DNA from: an uncultured Micrococcales bacterium
Lineage (GTDB): Bacteria > Actinomycetota > Actinomycetes > Actinomycetales > Microbacteriaceae
Reading direction: 5' to 3'
DNA length: 64,000 nt
Assembly (NCBI GenBank): GCA_903909605.1
Contig: CAIVWH010000018.1
Coordinates: forward strand, 25,305-89,304
Part shown: in pieces, positions 1-8,755 of the stretch
Layout: each line of letters opens with the position of its first letter
Numbering within the stretch: position 1 is the stretch's first letter
The notes under the pieces: generated by a model
Seen by the model: only the letters and a program-made list of their open reading frames with translations
Database searches by the model: none
Told to the model about the DNA's origin: nothing
Program-made: the position numbers and the translations under genes

Positions 1-1071
1 ATCGCAAACCGCGCGCTCGAGATTTCGGGCCGGGCCAAAGGCGACTACGAGCACATTCACCCGCTAAACCATGTAAATATGTCGCAGTCGACCAACGACG
101 TTTACCCAACCGCAATCAAGGTGGCGCTCATCCTTGAATTGCGTGAACTGGTAAAGGCGATGGATCACCTTCGCAATTCCTTCGCTTCTAAGGCAACCGA
201 GTTTCGCGACGTCATCAAGATGGGTCGCACCCAGTTGCAGGACGCCGTGCCGATGACGCTCGGTCAAGAGTTCGCAACCTTCGCTCGCATGGTGATGGAA
301 GACGAGCAGCGACTTCGGGAACTCGTTCCGCTGCTTTGCGAAATTAACCTCGGTGGCACGGCAATCGGAACGCAGTTGAATGCACCGATCGGCTACGTTG
401 CATCGGTGACGAAACGACTGGGCGAGCTCACCGGAATTGATTTCGTTTCGGCCGCCGACATGATTGAAGCCACCCAGGATGCCGGCGTATTCGTGATGGT
501 AAGCGGAGTGCTCAAGCGGGTTGCGGTGAAGCTCTCGAAGACTTCGAACGACCTTCGACTGCTCTCCAGCGGGCCTCGTGCCGGCTTCGGCGAGATCAAC
601 CTGCCGGCAATGCAGGCGGGCTCGTCGATCATGCCAGGCAAGGTGAACCCGGTAATTCCAGAGGTGGTCAACCAGGTGGCCTTCGCGGTCATCGGCTATG
701 ACATGACTGTGACCATGGCCGCCGAGGGCGGTCAGCTGCAGCTCAACGCCTTCGAACCAATCATCACGCGAGCACTAATGATGGGCATCACCCAGCTGCG
801 CCAGGCCTGCTACACGCTTGCCGACCGATGCGTCGATGGCATCACCGCCAATCGTGAGAAGTTGCGCGAGAGCGTAGAAAACTCAATTGGTCTGGTTACT
901 GCGCTTTCGCCGATGCTTGGCTACGAAAACGCCACCGAGGTCGCAAAGCGTGCGCTGCTCGAAGACAAGACGGTTCGCGAAGTGGTTCTTGAACTTGGCC
1001 TGATGACCGCAGAAGAATTCAGCCAGGTGCTCGGCGACGTCGACCGCCTGGCCGGCCCGTTGCAAATGTAA
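1..1071 (+). CDS. aspA: Aspartate ammonia-lyase, 3' part (partial at window start)
   Basis: Reversibly deaminates L-aspartate to fumarate and ammonia in the cytoplasm. The frame is open from base 1, so the tracked ORF start at base 79 is internal. About 356 residues are visible; the family is usually near 470, so roughly 110-120 N-terminal residues lie upstream. The superfamily signature loop GSSIMPGKVNP is present (bases about 619-651), and an HVNMSQSTNDVYPTA stretch lies near the 5' end. The continuation PVIPEVVNQV after the signature favours aspartase over class II fumarase, which usually has a different sequence there. Fumarase or another superfamily member is the main alternative. A hairpin follows the stop codon and faces the convergent copC-like gene. 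Confidence 0.85.
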   Translation: MANRALEISGRAKGDYEHIHPLNHVNMSQSTNDVYPTAIKVALILELRELVKAMDHLRNSFASKATEFRDVIKMGRTQLQDAVPMTLGQEFATFARMVMEDEQRLRELVPLLCEINLGGTAIGTQLNAPIGYVASVTKRLGELTGIDFVSAADMIEATQDAGVFVMVSGVLKRVAVKLSKTSNDLRLLSSGPRAGFGEINLPAMQAGSSIMPGKVNPVIPEVVNQVAFAVIGYDMTVTMAAEGGQLQLNAFEPIITRALMMGITQLRQACYTLADRCVDGITANREKLRESVENSIGLVTALSPMLGYENATEVAKRALLEDKTVREVVLELGLMTAEEFSQVLGDVDRLAGPLQM

Positions 1072-1073
1072 AA

Positions 1074-1099
1074 CGCCGGCTCGTTTTCACGAACCGGCG
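1074..1099. terminator. Hairpin between convergent aspA and copC-like gene
   Basis: Inverted repeat CGCCGG-c-TCG / CGA-a-CCGGCG with a six-base loop, three bases after the aspA stop codon. The downstream T tract is poor (a few T about 12 bases later), so it is a weak intrinsic terminator or a bidirectional stop between converging genes. Confidence 0.5.
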
Positions 1100-1117
1100 C
1101 TTCCGCAATTTTCTCGA

Positions 1118-1777
1118 CTACTTCTGTTCAGGTTCGTCGTCTGTCAATATCTCAGGGTCGGCTTCCTGCTTGCGCTCTTTCGCTCGCAGGCGGATTGCAC
1201 CAAAGACCGAACCGAGGATGATCAAACCGGCACCGATGCCAAGCCCAATCCAGGTCAGCGAAGAGTTTGAATCAGACTTCGCAGCATCATCGTAGGCAAC
1301 CGGGGCAGGGGCGATCAAAGGCATCGGGGTCACGCCACCGATTGCTGTGCGTGCTGAATCGCAAGCCAAGTCAGGAGCTTCAGCAACAAAACTGCTGGTG
1401 TTAGTCAGGGTGAACTTGAAGGTTCCCGAATTCGGGTGACCGTCGTTAGAAACCGAGCGCCAATCGACTGTGTAGTCACCGGCTTTGTCGAGTGAGAACA
1501 GCGAACTGATTTGTGGGCCATCCACAGAGAGGCAGGCGGTTGGTTCGGTGGCCCCATCCGGCCCGGTGATGGCGATGGCAATGCCAGCGTTGTCTGCGAC
1601 CTGCATCACGTCTTCGTTGAAGGTCACGCTAACAGCGAAGGTGCCTGCTTCAACAGTCGAGTTTGCCTCGGGGTAGGTGCCGGTCACCTCATCGTGTGCA
1701 GCTGCTGGTGCGGCCGGAACGGCAATGGAAAATACGAGGGCGAGTGCGGCAAACAGGGGTGCAAGGAACTTCTTCAT
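1118..1777 (-). CDS. CopC-domain copper-binding protein with C-terminal membrane anchor
   Basis: Predicted secreted and membrane-tethered copper-binding protein. It has a signal peptide ending near PAAAHDE, so the mature chain would begin at or beside a histidine. This is the usual N-terminal copper ligand of CopC-like Ig folds. A second conserved ligand region is NDGHPNSGTF. A transmembrane helix (WIGLGIGAGLIILGSVFGAI) and a charged cytoplasmic tail close the protein. The track starts at a TTG (1795), but the ATG six codons later gives a normal signal peptide; neither has a clear Shine-Dalgarno site. No CopD partner lies adjacent, although many relatives are found beside one. Role in copper handling is inferred from the fold only. 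Confidence 0.8.
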   Translation of the reverse strand: MKKFLAPLFAALALVFSIAVPAAPAAAHDEVTGTYPEANSTVEAGTFAVSVTFNEDVMQVADNAGIAIAITGPDGATEPTACLSVDGPQISSLFSLDKAGDYTVDWRSVSNDGHPNSGTFKFTLTNTSSFVAEAPDLACDSARTAIGGVTPMPLIAPAPVAYDDAAKSDSNSSLTWIGLGIGAGLIILGSVFGAIRLRAKERKQEADPEILTDDEPEQK

Positions 1778-1840
1778 AGTGGTAAGTCTATTCAACGGCC
1801 GCCGAGCCTAAACTTGTCGAGGAACCACGGAAGGGTTGTT

Positions 1841-3220
1841 TTGGCAAAGAAGTTCGCCTACATAAAAGAGGTATTAATCGGCATTGGCTCGGGTCTGGTT
1901 GCCCTGCTGCTGCTCATCCTTGGTTTTAGTGTTAGCGGGGGTCAAATTGCCCACACCTCAAGCCCAGTGACGCTGCCAAGCAGCCAAACTTCGGCAAACG
2001 CCTCGCCTTCGGCGTCGCCTACCGGTTCGCTTGCCCGCACCTGTTCAATCAACGCCCAGGCTACAGACCCATTGCTCGGAACTTTCTCTGGCGTGATCAT
2101 CAACTCGGGCACCAACGAAGTGCTTTTCAATCGAAACGCGGATGTTCCTGCCGCAACTGCCTCAACGCTGAAACTCTTGACCGCTGCAGCCGCGGTTCAG
2201 GTTCTCGGCCCGAATTACCGCGTCGAAACCAAGGTCTACCAAGACCCCGCCAACCCAGGCAGCATCTTTTTGGTTGGCGCTGGCGACCCAACGCTCTCGC
2301 GCACGGTTCCAGGCAAGCAGTCGGTTTACCTGAATGCCCCGAAGCTCTCCGACCTCGCCGTTGGAGTGAACGCGAAGGTTGGCACCACTCCGATTACCAA
2401 GATCACCTTGGATTCAACACTGTTCAACGGCCCAAGCTGGGAGCCAACCTGGGAACGCAGCGAGCAGACCCAGGGATTTATGTCAGAGGTCACCGCGCTT
2501 GAGGTCGATGGCGATCGCGCTAATCCAGGTGCTGAGACTTCAGCGCGAAGCACCACGCCGGTTGCAAATGCGGGCAAGTACTTCAAGGCAGCTCTCGGCG
2601 CTTCTGCCGCAAACGCGACTATCGTGCAGGGCAAAGTGCCTGCCGGCATGACTCAGCTCACCAGCGTGCTGTCGCAGCCCATCAGCGTTTGGATTCAGCA
2701 CATGTTGCTTGTGTCAGACAACACCGAAGCCGAATACCTTGCGCGCCTGGTCTCGCTCAAAGAGGGCATGGATGGTTCGTTCAGTTCGCTAGACGCTGCA
2801 ATCAAGCAGGCGCTCAGCTACACGAACCTGCCTTCATCGAACCTAGTTATCAAGGATGGCAGCGGTCTTTCAAACCTCAACGCCGTGCCGCCTACCTATC
2901 TGGCAAAGCTTGCCCAGCTGATCGGCAGTGGTCTCGGCAACTGGAACGTGCTGATGAATGGCATGCCGGTTGCTCACGAAACCGGCTCGCTGACCGACCG
3001 CTTTGGCGGTGCCAACCTCGATGCCGACGGCAAGGTCGTTGCCAAGACCGGCTGGATCAAGCACGGCTATACACTGGCCGGCCTCATCTATGCCAAGGAT
3101 GGCACCAAGATGGTCTTTGCCGTCTATGCCCTTGGCAACGTAAGTGACAGCGCCAAGGGAGCCATCGACAATCTGATTGCCGCCGCCTACCGCTGCGGCA
3201 ATACCTTGAGCAACAACTAG
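1841..3220 (+). CDS. dacB: D-alanyl-D-alanine carboxypeptidase/endopeptidase, PBP4 (DacB) family
   Basis: Peptidase S13 enzyme acting on peptidoglycan stem peptides outside the membrane. About 459 residues from a TTG start preceded by an AAGGG site; the longer tracked ORF runs back into the divergent copC-like gene and has no support. An N-terminal membrane segment lies at residues 12-31, followed by a Ser/Pro/Thr linker. The three penicillin-binding motifs are present and correctly ordered: STLK at 108-111, SDN at 292-294 and KTG at 402-404. Divergent from copC-like and just upstream of the exchanger gene, with a 20-base gap. Expected to be inhibited by beta-lactams, as known for the family. 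Confidence 0.9.
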   Translation: MAKKFAYIKEVLIGIGSGLVALLLLILGFSVSGGQIAHTSSPVTLPSSQTSANASPSASPTGSLARTCSINAQATDPLLGTFSGVIINSGTNEVLFNRNADVPAATASTLKLLTAAAAVQVLGPNYRVETKVYQDPANPGSIFLVGAGDPTLSRTVPGKQSVYLNAPKLSDLAVGVNAKVGTTPITKITLDSTLFNGPSWEPTWERSEQTQGFMSEVTALEVDGDRANPGAETSARSTTPVANAGKYFKAALGASAANATIVQGKVPAGMTQLTSVLSQPISVWIQHMLLVSDNTEAEYLARLVSLKEGMDGSFSSLDAAIKQALSYTNLPSSNLVIKDGSGLSNLNAVPPTYLAKLAQLIGSGLGNWNVLMNGMPVAHETGSLTDRFGGANLDADGKVVAKTGWIKHGYTLAGLIYAKDGTKMVFAVYALGNVSDSAKGAIDNLIAAAYRCGNTLSNN

Positions 3221-3240
3221 GCCAGAACGGCAGCGCACAA

Positions 3241-4482
3241 ATGAGCCTCAAGTTTGAGAACACCACCCGTTACTGGATGCGCCTGCTCGCGCCTTTCGTA
3301 ATTACCTCGGTTTTGTGCCTGCCTGCCGCGATTGCGGTTTTGGGCCATGTTGAACTGCAGCCCGTCACTGGTGCACTGGTGTTTGGACTTGCCATAATTT
3401 CCTCGGCTTTCATGCTTGGCTGGCTGGCCGAGGCGGCCGAACTCGATTTGTCTGGCGGACTCTCGATTGGTTTGCTGGCCATCATCGCAATTCTTCCCGA
3501 ATACGTGGTGAGCATTTATTTCGCTTACGCCGCTGGCAAGACTCCATCGTTCGCGCCGTATGCATCTGCAAACCTGACCGGGTCCAACCGTCTGCTGCTC
3601 GGCTTCGGTTGGCCCATGGTGATTTTCCTCGGCTTCTTTGCCTACCTGGCAGCTCGTCGTCGCGGCGAAGCAAAGCAGAAGCACTTCACTGTGCACCTTG
3701 AACGACAGGCTCGCCTCGACATTGGCTTTCTTTTTATCGGCAGCGTGCTTGCTCTCATCGTTCCGCTAACCGGCCAGTATCCACTTCTGCTCGGCGTCAT
3801 TCAGATCGCACTTTTTGTTGCCTACCTCTGGCGCGCTTCGATGCTGGAAAAGGAAGAGCCAGAACTCGAAGGCACCGCCGCTTACATCGGCGCTCTGCCG
3901 AAGGTTGGTCGTCGAGTGTTCTTGCTCGTCATGGTTGCAATCTCGGCAACTTTCATTTTGCTCTCGGCAGAGCCGTTTGCCGATTACCTGATCAAGGCGG
4001 GCACCGCCACCGGCATCGACAAGTACGTATTGGTGCAGTGGCTCGCGCCGATTGCCTCTGAGGCGCCGGAGTTCATCCTGGCTTTGATGTTTGGTTTCAA
4101 GGGCAAGCCGGGCGTTGGCCTTGCGATTCTGCTGAGCTCAAAGATCAACCAGTGGACGGCCCTGGCCGGCTCAATGCCGCTTGCCTACGTAATCGGTGGC
4201 GGCAGCGGCGCTGCCCTGCCAATGGACGCCCGCCAGCTCGAGGAGTTCTCGCTGACCGCCGCCCAGGCATTGCTTGGCGTCGCCATCCTGCTGGCCCTGC
4301 GCATCCGGCTGGTTGAAGGCATCGTGCTGTTCGGCCTGTTCGCGGCCTCGTTTGCCATCACCGACACCGGTTTCCGCTGGACGATGGTGGCTATCTATTC
4401 GGTGCTGGCTGCGGTCTACTACTACGTGCACCGCAAGGGGTTCTTGCCCGCGATTCGGGCGCCGTTTAGCAAGCGCATCTAG
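3241..4482 (+). CDS. Sodium/calcium (cation/proton) exchanger family membrane protein
   Basis: Integral membrane protein of 413 residues with about ten or more hydrophobic segments. It has two repeat-like halves: one contains AIIAILPEYVVSI, the other PIASEAPEFILAL followed by SSKINQWTALAGSMP. The acidic Pro-Glu positions in these segments match the alpha-repeats that form the ion site in Ca2+/cation antiporters. Likely exports Ca2+ or Na+ in exchange for another cation; the actual ion cannot be read from the sequence. The next gene starts inside its stop codon (TAGTG), so the two are translationally coupled. Confidence 0.7.
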   Translation: MSLKFENTTRYWMRLLAPFVITSVLCLPAAIAVLGHVELQPVTGALVFGLAIISSAFMLGWLAEAAELDLSGGLSIGLLAIIAILPEYVVSIYFAYAAGKTPSFAPYASANLTGSNRLLLGFGWPMVIFLGFFAYLAARRRGEAKQKHFTVHLERQARLDIGFLFIGSVLALIVPLTGQYPLLLGVIQIALFVAYLWRASMLEKEEPELEGTAAYIGALPKVGRRVFLLVMVAISATFILLSAEPFADYLIKAGTATGIDKYVLVQWLAPIASEAPEFILALMFGFKGKPGVGLAILLSSKINQWTALAGSMPLAYVIGGGSGAALPMDARQLEEFSLTAAQALLGVAILLALRIRLVEGIVLFGLFAASFAITDTGFRWTMVAIYSVLAAVYYYVHRKGFLPAIRAPFSKRI

Positions 4483-5819
4483 TGGGCTTTGAATTTCGCG
4501 ACTCAAGCGGTCGGGTTTGTGGCTCGACCGAATTTGCGAAGTCTTTGCTCGCCGATCAGCTTAAACAAATCGATGGCGAGCTTGCCACCTCAATTCGCGC
4601 TGAGACAAATTGGCGCAAAAACTATCAGCACTATTTTTATGAGCTGACTCGCCTCGAGGTAATTCGCCCCGATGTCAATTGGTCAAAATTCACGGATGCC
4701 CTTGCCTCACGAATCACGAATGATGCAGGCGAGTCGCTCTCAAATTTGGCCGCGCGCGGTTTCGCAAATCGCAACGACATTAAGTTCGTGCGGGTGGTGG
4801 GCACCGGCCAGCGCAAGTTAATCGAATTGCCGCAGGAGGCATCGGCGTTGACTGAACACCAGGCAACGCTCGACGCACTTCGTGCACTAGATTTTGTGCG
4901 GGCCAATGCCGCGCTCGACATCTCAGGCGACATTCTGGTTGCGCTTGCCGGTTACGCCGAGTTGTCTGCCAGCAAGGCTTGGCTCGATTGGGGTGGAACG
5001 GTCACAGTGATTGCGCGCAGGAATGATGCTGCGCACAGCGAACTTCTTGCTCACGCGAAGCAGAGTGCAGGCACGCTGCTCTTTGTTGAAGGCGGCATCG
5101 ACCTGGTTTCAGAGGTCGAAAAGGCGGGGCACTTCTTGCGCACAGTTTCGCGTGAGGGCAAGCGAATTGTTGTTGCGAGTTTTGGTTATGCGGGCGGCGC
5201 AAACCAGATCAAACTGCAAGCGGCGCAGCTCGCGCTGACCCAGGTTGCCCTGCAGTTGCCAAAGGCCCAGGTTGCCCTTGCCTGGTTGGCAACCCCGCTG
5301 GATGTGATCGTGACCGACGCCCAGACGGCCGAGTCTCAGATTGCTAGCTATCGCAATCGCGGTTTGGGAACCAGGTTGCGAGATGCCTTCTGGCAGACTT
5401 TCGGTTCGCTGGTTCCCTGCGCACCCGAGGTGATTGACGGCGATGTCGGCATCTTCGATGCCAGCTCGAATCGCCAGGGCTCGAGCTACATTTTGGCCAA
5501 GCACTCCGAGCGCTGGGCTGCAATGGCCGCGGTCAGGGCGGGCGTGCGAATCTCGTTCGTGGTCGCCCCTCCGGCCGAAACCCAATCTGTGCTCGGGGCT
5601 AAACGGGTGCTTACCCGCACCTACAAGGGGTTGGCGCGCTTCGGGGTTCGACCTCTTGGCGCAAAGGCCACCGCCACCCTTATGGCGGCTGTGCTGGTGC
5701 GCAGCCTGCACGACCCGGCTGCACCGCAGAGCACATCGGCCACGGCCATCCATGCCGGCCTTTGGCGATTGCCTTATCGAGTCGACTCGATTTGGGTGCC
5801 CGCCAGCCTGCTTGGCTAG
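4482..5819 (+). CDS. Atypical short-chain dehydrogenase-like protein of unknown function
   Basis: I do not recognise a named family for this 445-residue protein. From about residue 145 it has a Rossmann-like pattern: a strand-turn-helix-strand stretch ending GGTVTVIARR, then a later GSSYILAK segment that fits the SDR catalytic YxxxK, followed by RAGVRISFVVAPPAET, which resembles the strand after the SDR active site. The glycine-rich nucleotide motif TGxxxGxG is not intact; the equivalent place reads LAGYAELSASK. About 140 N-terminal residues are charged, helical and without known motifs. It starts with GTG overlapping the exchanger stop codon. The product may be an SDR-derived protein with altered or no cofactor binding. 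Confidence 0.5.
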   Translation: MGFEFRDSSGRVCGSTEFAKSLLADQLKQIDGELATSIRAETNWRKNYQHYFYELTRLEVIRPDVNWSKFTDALASRITNDAGESLSNLAARGFANRNDIKFVRVVGTGQRKLIELPQEASALTEHQATLDALRALDFVRANAALDISGDILVALAGYAELSASKAWLDWGGTVTVIARRNDAAHSELLAHAKQSAGTLLFVEGGIDLVSEVEKAGHFLRTVSREGKRIVVASFGYAGGANQIKLQAAQLALTQVALQLPKAQVALAWLATPLDVIVTDAQTAESQIASYRNRGLGTRLRDAFWQTFGSLVPCAPEVIDGDVGIFDASSNRQGSSYILAKHSERWAAMAAVRAGVRISFVVAPPAETQSVLGAKRVLTRTYKGLARFGVRPLGAKATATLMAAVLVRSLHDPAAPQSTSATAIHAGLWRLPYRVDSIWVPASLLG

Positions 5820-5853
5820 CGAATCTCGCGACACGGTTGCAGCAGTAGTCTGA

Positions 5854-5886
5854 ATTCACCTGCTGTTTACCTTGGGTTTCTAATCT
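5854..5886 (+). promoter_or_regulatory. Pho-box-like direct repeat upstream of the PiT gene
   Basis: Three consecutive 11-base units: ATTCACC-TGCT, GTTTACC-TTGG and GTTTCTA-ATCT. The actinobacterial PhoP box consists of 11-base repeats with a GTTCACC core, so the first two units match well and the third is degenerate. It lies 43 bases before the phosphate transporter start codon, a sensible place for control by the RegX3/PhoP-type regulator coded near 31 kb. Confidence 0.6.
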
Positions 5887-5929
5887 GAACGGGCGTTAAA
5901 CGTTAGGTAACCAACTCCGAAAGGTCCAA

Positions 5930-7156
5930 ATGGATTCGATCTCTGTGGTCGTTGGGGCAGTTGTTGTAATTGCACTGTTCTTCGACTTCACCAACGGCTT
6001 CCATGACACGGCAAATGCCATGGCTACGCCAATCGCAACCGGTGCACTTCGCCCGCGAATGGCTGTGGCACTTGCTGCGCTGATGAACCTAGCGGGAGCA
6101 TTCCTTGGCACAGCTGTTGCCAAGACTCTTTCCACCGGAATGTTTAATGACGGAATCAAAGTTGTTCCGGAGATGGTGTTCGCAGGTCTAACCGGTGCAA
6201 TCACCTGGAACCTAATCACCTGGTTCCTCGGTTTGCCTTCGTCTTCATCACACGCACTTGTTGGTGGCCTGGTTGGTGCCGGCATCGCATACTCGGGATA
6301 CAACTCAATCAACGTCGCAAACCTTGTCGAGAAGGTAGTCGTACCTGCGCTTACCGCTCCACTCGTTGCTGCAATTGCCGCCGCTCTCGCGACGCGTCTT
6401 GCCTACGCAATTACCTACCGCGGCGACAACAAGGATGGACTGCGCACAGGACGTGGAAAATACCGAGTGGGCCAGTGGTTCTCATCCTCGCTGGTTGCAA
6501 TCGCACACGGCACAAACGACGGGCAGAAGACCATGGGTGTCATCACGCTTGGATTGATTGCCGGCGGATTTGTAACCAAGGATGCGGGCATTCCACTTTG
6601 GGTAATGCTCGCCGCTGCAATCGCAATCGCTGCCGGAACCTATGCAGGTGGATGGCGAATCATCAAGACCCTCGGCTCTGGCCTGGCCGAGATCAAGCCT
6701 GCTCAGGGTTTCGCCGCCGAGATGTCGACCAGTGCGTCGATTCTGGCATCGAGCATCTTCGGTTTTGCCCTTTCCACCACTCAGGTGGCTTCGGGCTCGG
6801 TCATCGGAGCAGGCCTTGGTCGCAAGGGCGGTTCGGTCAAGTGGGGTAAGGCCGGTCAGATCGTGATCGCCTGGTTCCTCACCCTGCCAGCAGCTGGTCT
6901 GGTTGGCGCCGCTTCGGCTTCGCTCACCCACATCGGCACCGTCGGCATCGTGCTTGACGCCGTGCTGATGGCAGCGGTCTCGATCGCTATCTTCCAGATG
7001 TCTCGTCGCAACCGCGTCAGCCACCACAACGTTCGCAGCGAGGTAGAGGGCGCAGCAAAGGCCGTCACCTCACCTCGTCAGGTTCGTCAGGCTGCAAAGG
7101 CTGCCGAAAAGGCGGCTAAGGCCGCCAAGGCAAAGGCCAAGAAGGGAAAGAAGTAA
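5930..7156 (+). CDS. pit: Inorganic phosphate transporter, PiT family
   Basis: Low-affinity phosphate permease in the cytoplasmic membrane, 408 residues. The duplicated PiT signatures are visible: FDFTNGFHDTANAMAT near residues 20-35, and VAIAHGTNDGQKTMGV in the second half, both with the conserved Asn-Asp/His pattern. GLPSSSSHALVGGL also matches the family. The C-terminus is a Lys/Ala-rich basic tail (KAAKAAKAKAKKGKK) that probably faces the cytoplasm. The stop codon is followed directly by the next start codon (TAAATG), giving a two-gene operon behind a Pho-box-like promoter and before a strong terminator. Confidence 0.93.
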   Translation: MDSISVVVGAVVVIALFFDFTNGFHDTANAMATPIATGALRPRMAVALAALMNLAGAFLGTAVAKTLSTGMFNDGIKVVPEMVFAGLTGAITWNLITWFLGLPSSSSHALVGGLVGAGIAYSGYNSINVANLVEKVVVPALTAPLVAAIAAALATRLAYAITYRGDNKDGLRTGRGKYRVGQWFSSSLVAIAHGTNDGQKTMGVITLGLIAGGFVTKDAGIPLWVMLAAAIAIAAGTYAGGWRIIKTLGSGLAEIKPAQGFAAEMSTSASILASSIFGFALSTTQVASGSVIGAGLGRKGGSVKWGKAGQIVIAWFLTLPAAGLVGAASASLTHIGTVGIVLDAVLMAAVSIAIFQMSRRNRVSHHNVRSEVEGAAKAVTSPRQVRQAAKAAEKAAKAAKAKAKKGKK

Positions 7157-7414
7157 ATGAACATCGACTGGACCAAATTTGAGCAGGTTGCTCTTGGCGC
7201 GATCGGCTTCTCTGCCTTCGTGGTCATTGTTTACTCGCTCGGCGTTCGCTTCTTGACCTCGGCTCAGCACCTGGCCGGCAAGGGCAACAAGGCAGCAAGT
7301 TCTCGCGAGCTCGCTCTGCGCGTGCTGTCTTATGCGTTGTTCGCTGTGGCGGCTGTGGCAGTTGCCTGGGCAGTCATCTGGATGTTCCAGGTGATGTACA
7401 CCCCAGCCAAGTAA
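7157..7414 (+). CDS. Small two-helix membrane protein in the PiT operon
   Basis: An 85-residue protein starting immediately after the pit stop codon. Two membrane helices are visible, at about residues 11-30 and 58-78, separated by a short basic loop. No motif identifies a function. Its strict coupling to pit and the shared terminator suggest an accessory role in phosphate transport, or simply co-expression. Similar small membrane proteins follow pit genes in other actinobacteria; that comparison is from memory and was not searched. Confidence 0.75.
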   Translation: MNIDWTKFEQVALGAIGFSAFVVIVYSLGVRFLTSAQHLAGKGNKAASSRELALRVLSYALFAVAAVAVAWAVIWMFQVMYTPAK

Positions 7415-7430
7415 CTCGTTTCAAAGTGAA

Positions 7431-7460
7431 GACCCCGTCGTGTTGACGGGGTCTTTGCTT
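7431..7460 (+). terminator. Intrinsic terminator of the pit operon
   Basis: Nine-pair stem GACCCCGTC/GACGGGGTC with a five-base loop, followed by TTTGCTTT. It lies 16 bases after the last gene of the operon, in the short gap to the convergent CoA-transferase gene. Confidence 0.85.
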
Positions 7461-7483
7461 TAAGCGCTGGGCTTGCGGCTCGG

Positions 7484-8713
7484 TTAGAACAGGCCGAACT
7501 TGTGGGCTGCCTCGGTCAGCTCTTCGCGAGCACTTGGATGCGCTGCCTGAGTGATCAAGTTGTGTGCCTGCTCTGACTGTGAGCGCCCAAAGATATCGGC
7601 GACGCCGTTTTCGGTCACCACGTGACTGTGCTGAAAGCTGGTGATGTTCTCGGTGAGCCGAGGCACGATGGTGCTGACGTTTGCCTTTGGGTGCCAAGAC
7701 TGCAGCGCCATAAACGATGCGCCACCGCGAGCGTGAAGCGCGCCAACGATGAAGTCGGTGGAGCCGCCGAAGCCAGAGTAGATCTGACCGCGCACGTGCG
7801 ATGCGTTGGCCTGGTCATACAAGTCGATTTGCAGCGCCGAGTTGATCGAGGTCATTCGCGCCTGTTTGGCAATGAGCCCAGGGTCGTTGGTCTTCTCTGT
7901 GCGGAACATGCGCACCTGACGATTCAGGTCGAGCCAGTCATAGAGCTCTTGCGAGCCGAAGATGAACGACGCCGTCAGCGGCAGCTCTGGGTCAAGCGCA
8001 CCAGCTTTGTGCATTGCCAGCACGCCATCTGAGAACATCTCTGTCCAGATGCGCATGCCCTTTCGACCGGTGAGGGTTGCGAGCACCGAGTCGGGAATGC
8101 CGCCGATGCCGAGTTGCAGGGTAGAGCCATCCTTGATCAGTGCACCGATGCGCTCGCCGATGTTGCGAGTCTCGTCGGTGAAGGCGACCTCGGGTTTTTC
8201 GGCTAGCGGCTCGCTGACCTCGATGAGGTAATCGATCTCGTGTTCGTACAGCTGCGCGTCGCCGTAGGTGTATGGCATCTTGTCGTTGGCCTGCGCAATT
8301 ACCAGGCCGCCTCGCTCACGCACAGCCTCGATGGCGGCAGGCAAGATGTTGACCTCGGTGCCGAGGCTCACGGTGTCGTGGCGCTGGCTCGAGGTGTTGA
8401 GAAGCACCACATCAGGCACGTAGTGGTCGCGGAACAGAATCGGCACAAGACTCAGGCGGCTTGGAATGTAGTTCAGGCGCTGGCTGCCGCGCATCCCTGG
8501 CCCGACGAATGGCGACTCAAAGGTGACGCCTTCGCGATCTGGGATGCCCGGATGCGCGTTCAGCATGAACAACGTGAATTCGGCGATGTTCTCATCGGCC
8601 AGGCGAAGCAGGGTCTTGGGGGCCGCAAAATTGCCAGAGGCAACGATTCGGGGGTTCTTGGTTGGCAGGCTGGCCAACAGGGTTGCCAGTTGAGCTTCGG
8701 TGATTTTGCGCAT
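7484..8713 (-). CDS. Acetyl-CoA hydrolase/transferase family protein
   Basis: Family I CoA-transferase/hydrolase that moves or releases CoA from short acyl-CoAs such as acetyl-, succinyl- or 4-hydroxybutyryl-CoA. The 409-residue length is normal for the single-chain subgroup. Recognisable segments are LGIGGIPDSVL (CoA-binding loop), WTEMFSDGV, YSGFGGSTDF and ENGVADIFGRS near the C-terminus. The catalytic glutamate is probably in the WTEMFSDGV or TENGVAD segment. Substrate cannot be assigned from sequence alone. It is followed downstream by the pit terminator, read from the other strand. Confidence 0.85.
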   Translation of the reverse strand: MRKITEAQLATLLASLPTKNPRIVASGNFAAPKTLLRLADENIAEFTLFMLNAHPGIPDREGVTFESPFVGPGMRGSQRLNYIPSRLSLVPILFRDHYVPDVVLLNTSSQRHDTVSLGTEVNILPAAIEAVRERGGLVIAQANDKMPYTYGDAQLYEHEIDYLIEVSEPLAEKPEVAFTDETRNIGERIGALIKDGSTLQLGIGGIPDSVLATLTGRKGMRIWTEMFSDGVLAMHKAGALDPELPLTASFIFGSQELYDWLDLNRQVRMFRTEKTNDPGLIAKQARMTSINSALQIDLYDQANASHVRGQIYSGFGGSTDFIVGALHARGGASFMALQSWHPKANVSTIVPRLTENITSFQHSHVVTENGVADIFGRSQSEQAHNLITQAAHPSAREELTEAAHKFGLF

Positions 8714-8755
8714 GATGCCTATCCCAGGCGCCTTGAGTCTGCGCCTAGTTTGAGC

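Noticed and set aside
1511-1840. Long N-terminal extension of the D,D-carboxypeptidase in the ORF track
   Set aside because: It covers the divergent copC-like gene on the other strand and lacks a start signal; the TTG at 1841 has a ribosome site and begins the membrane anchor.
5109-5834. 241-residue minus-strand ORF opposite the SDR-like gene
   Set aside because: Low-complexity composition rich in Arg/Gly/His and no motif; shadow of the plus-strand coding frame.
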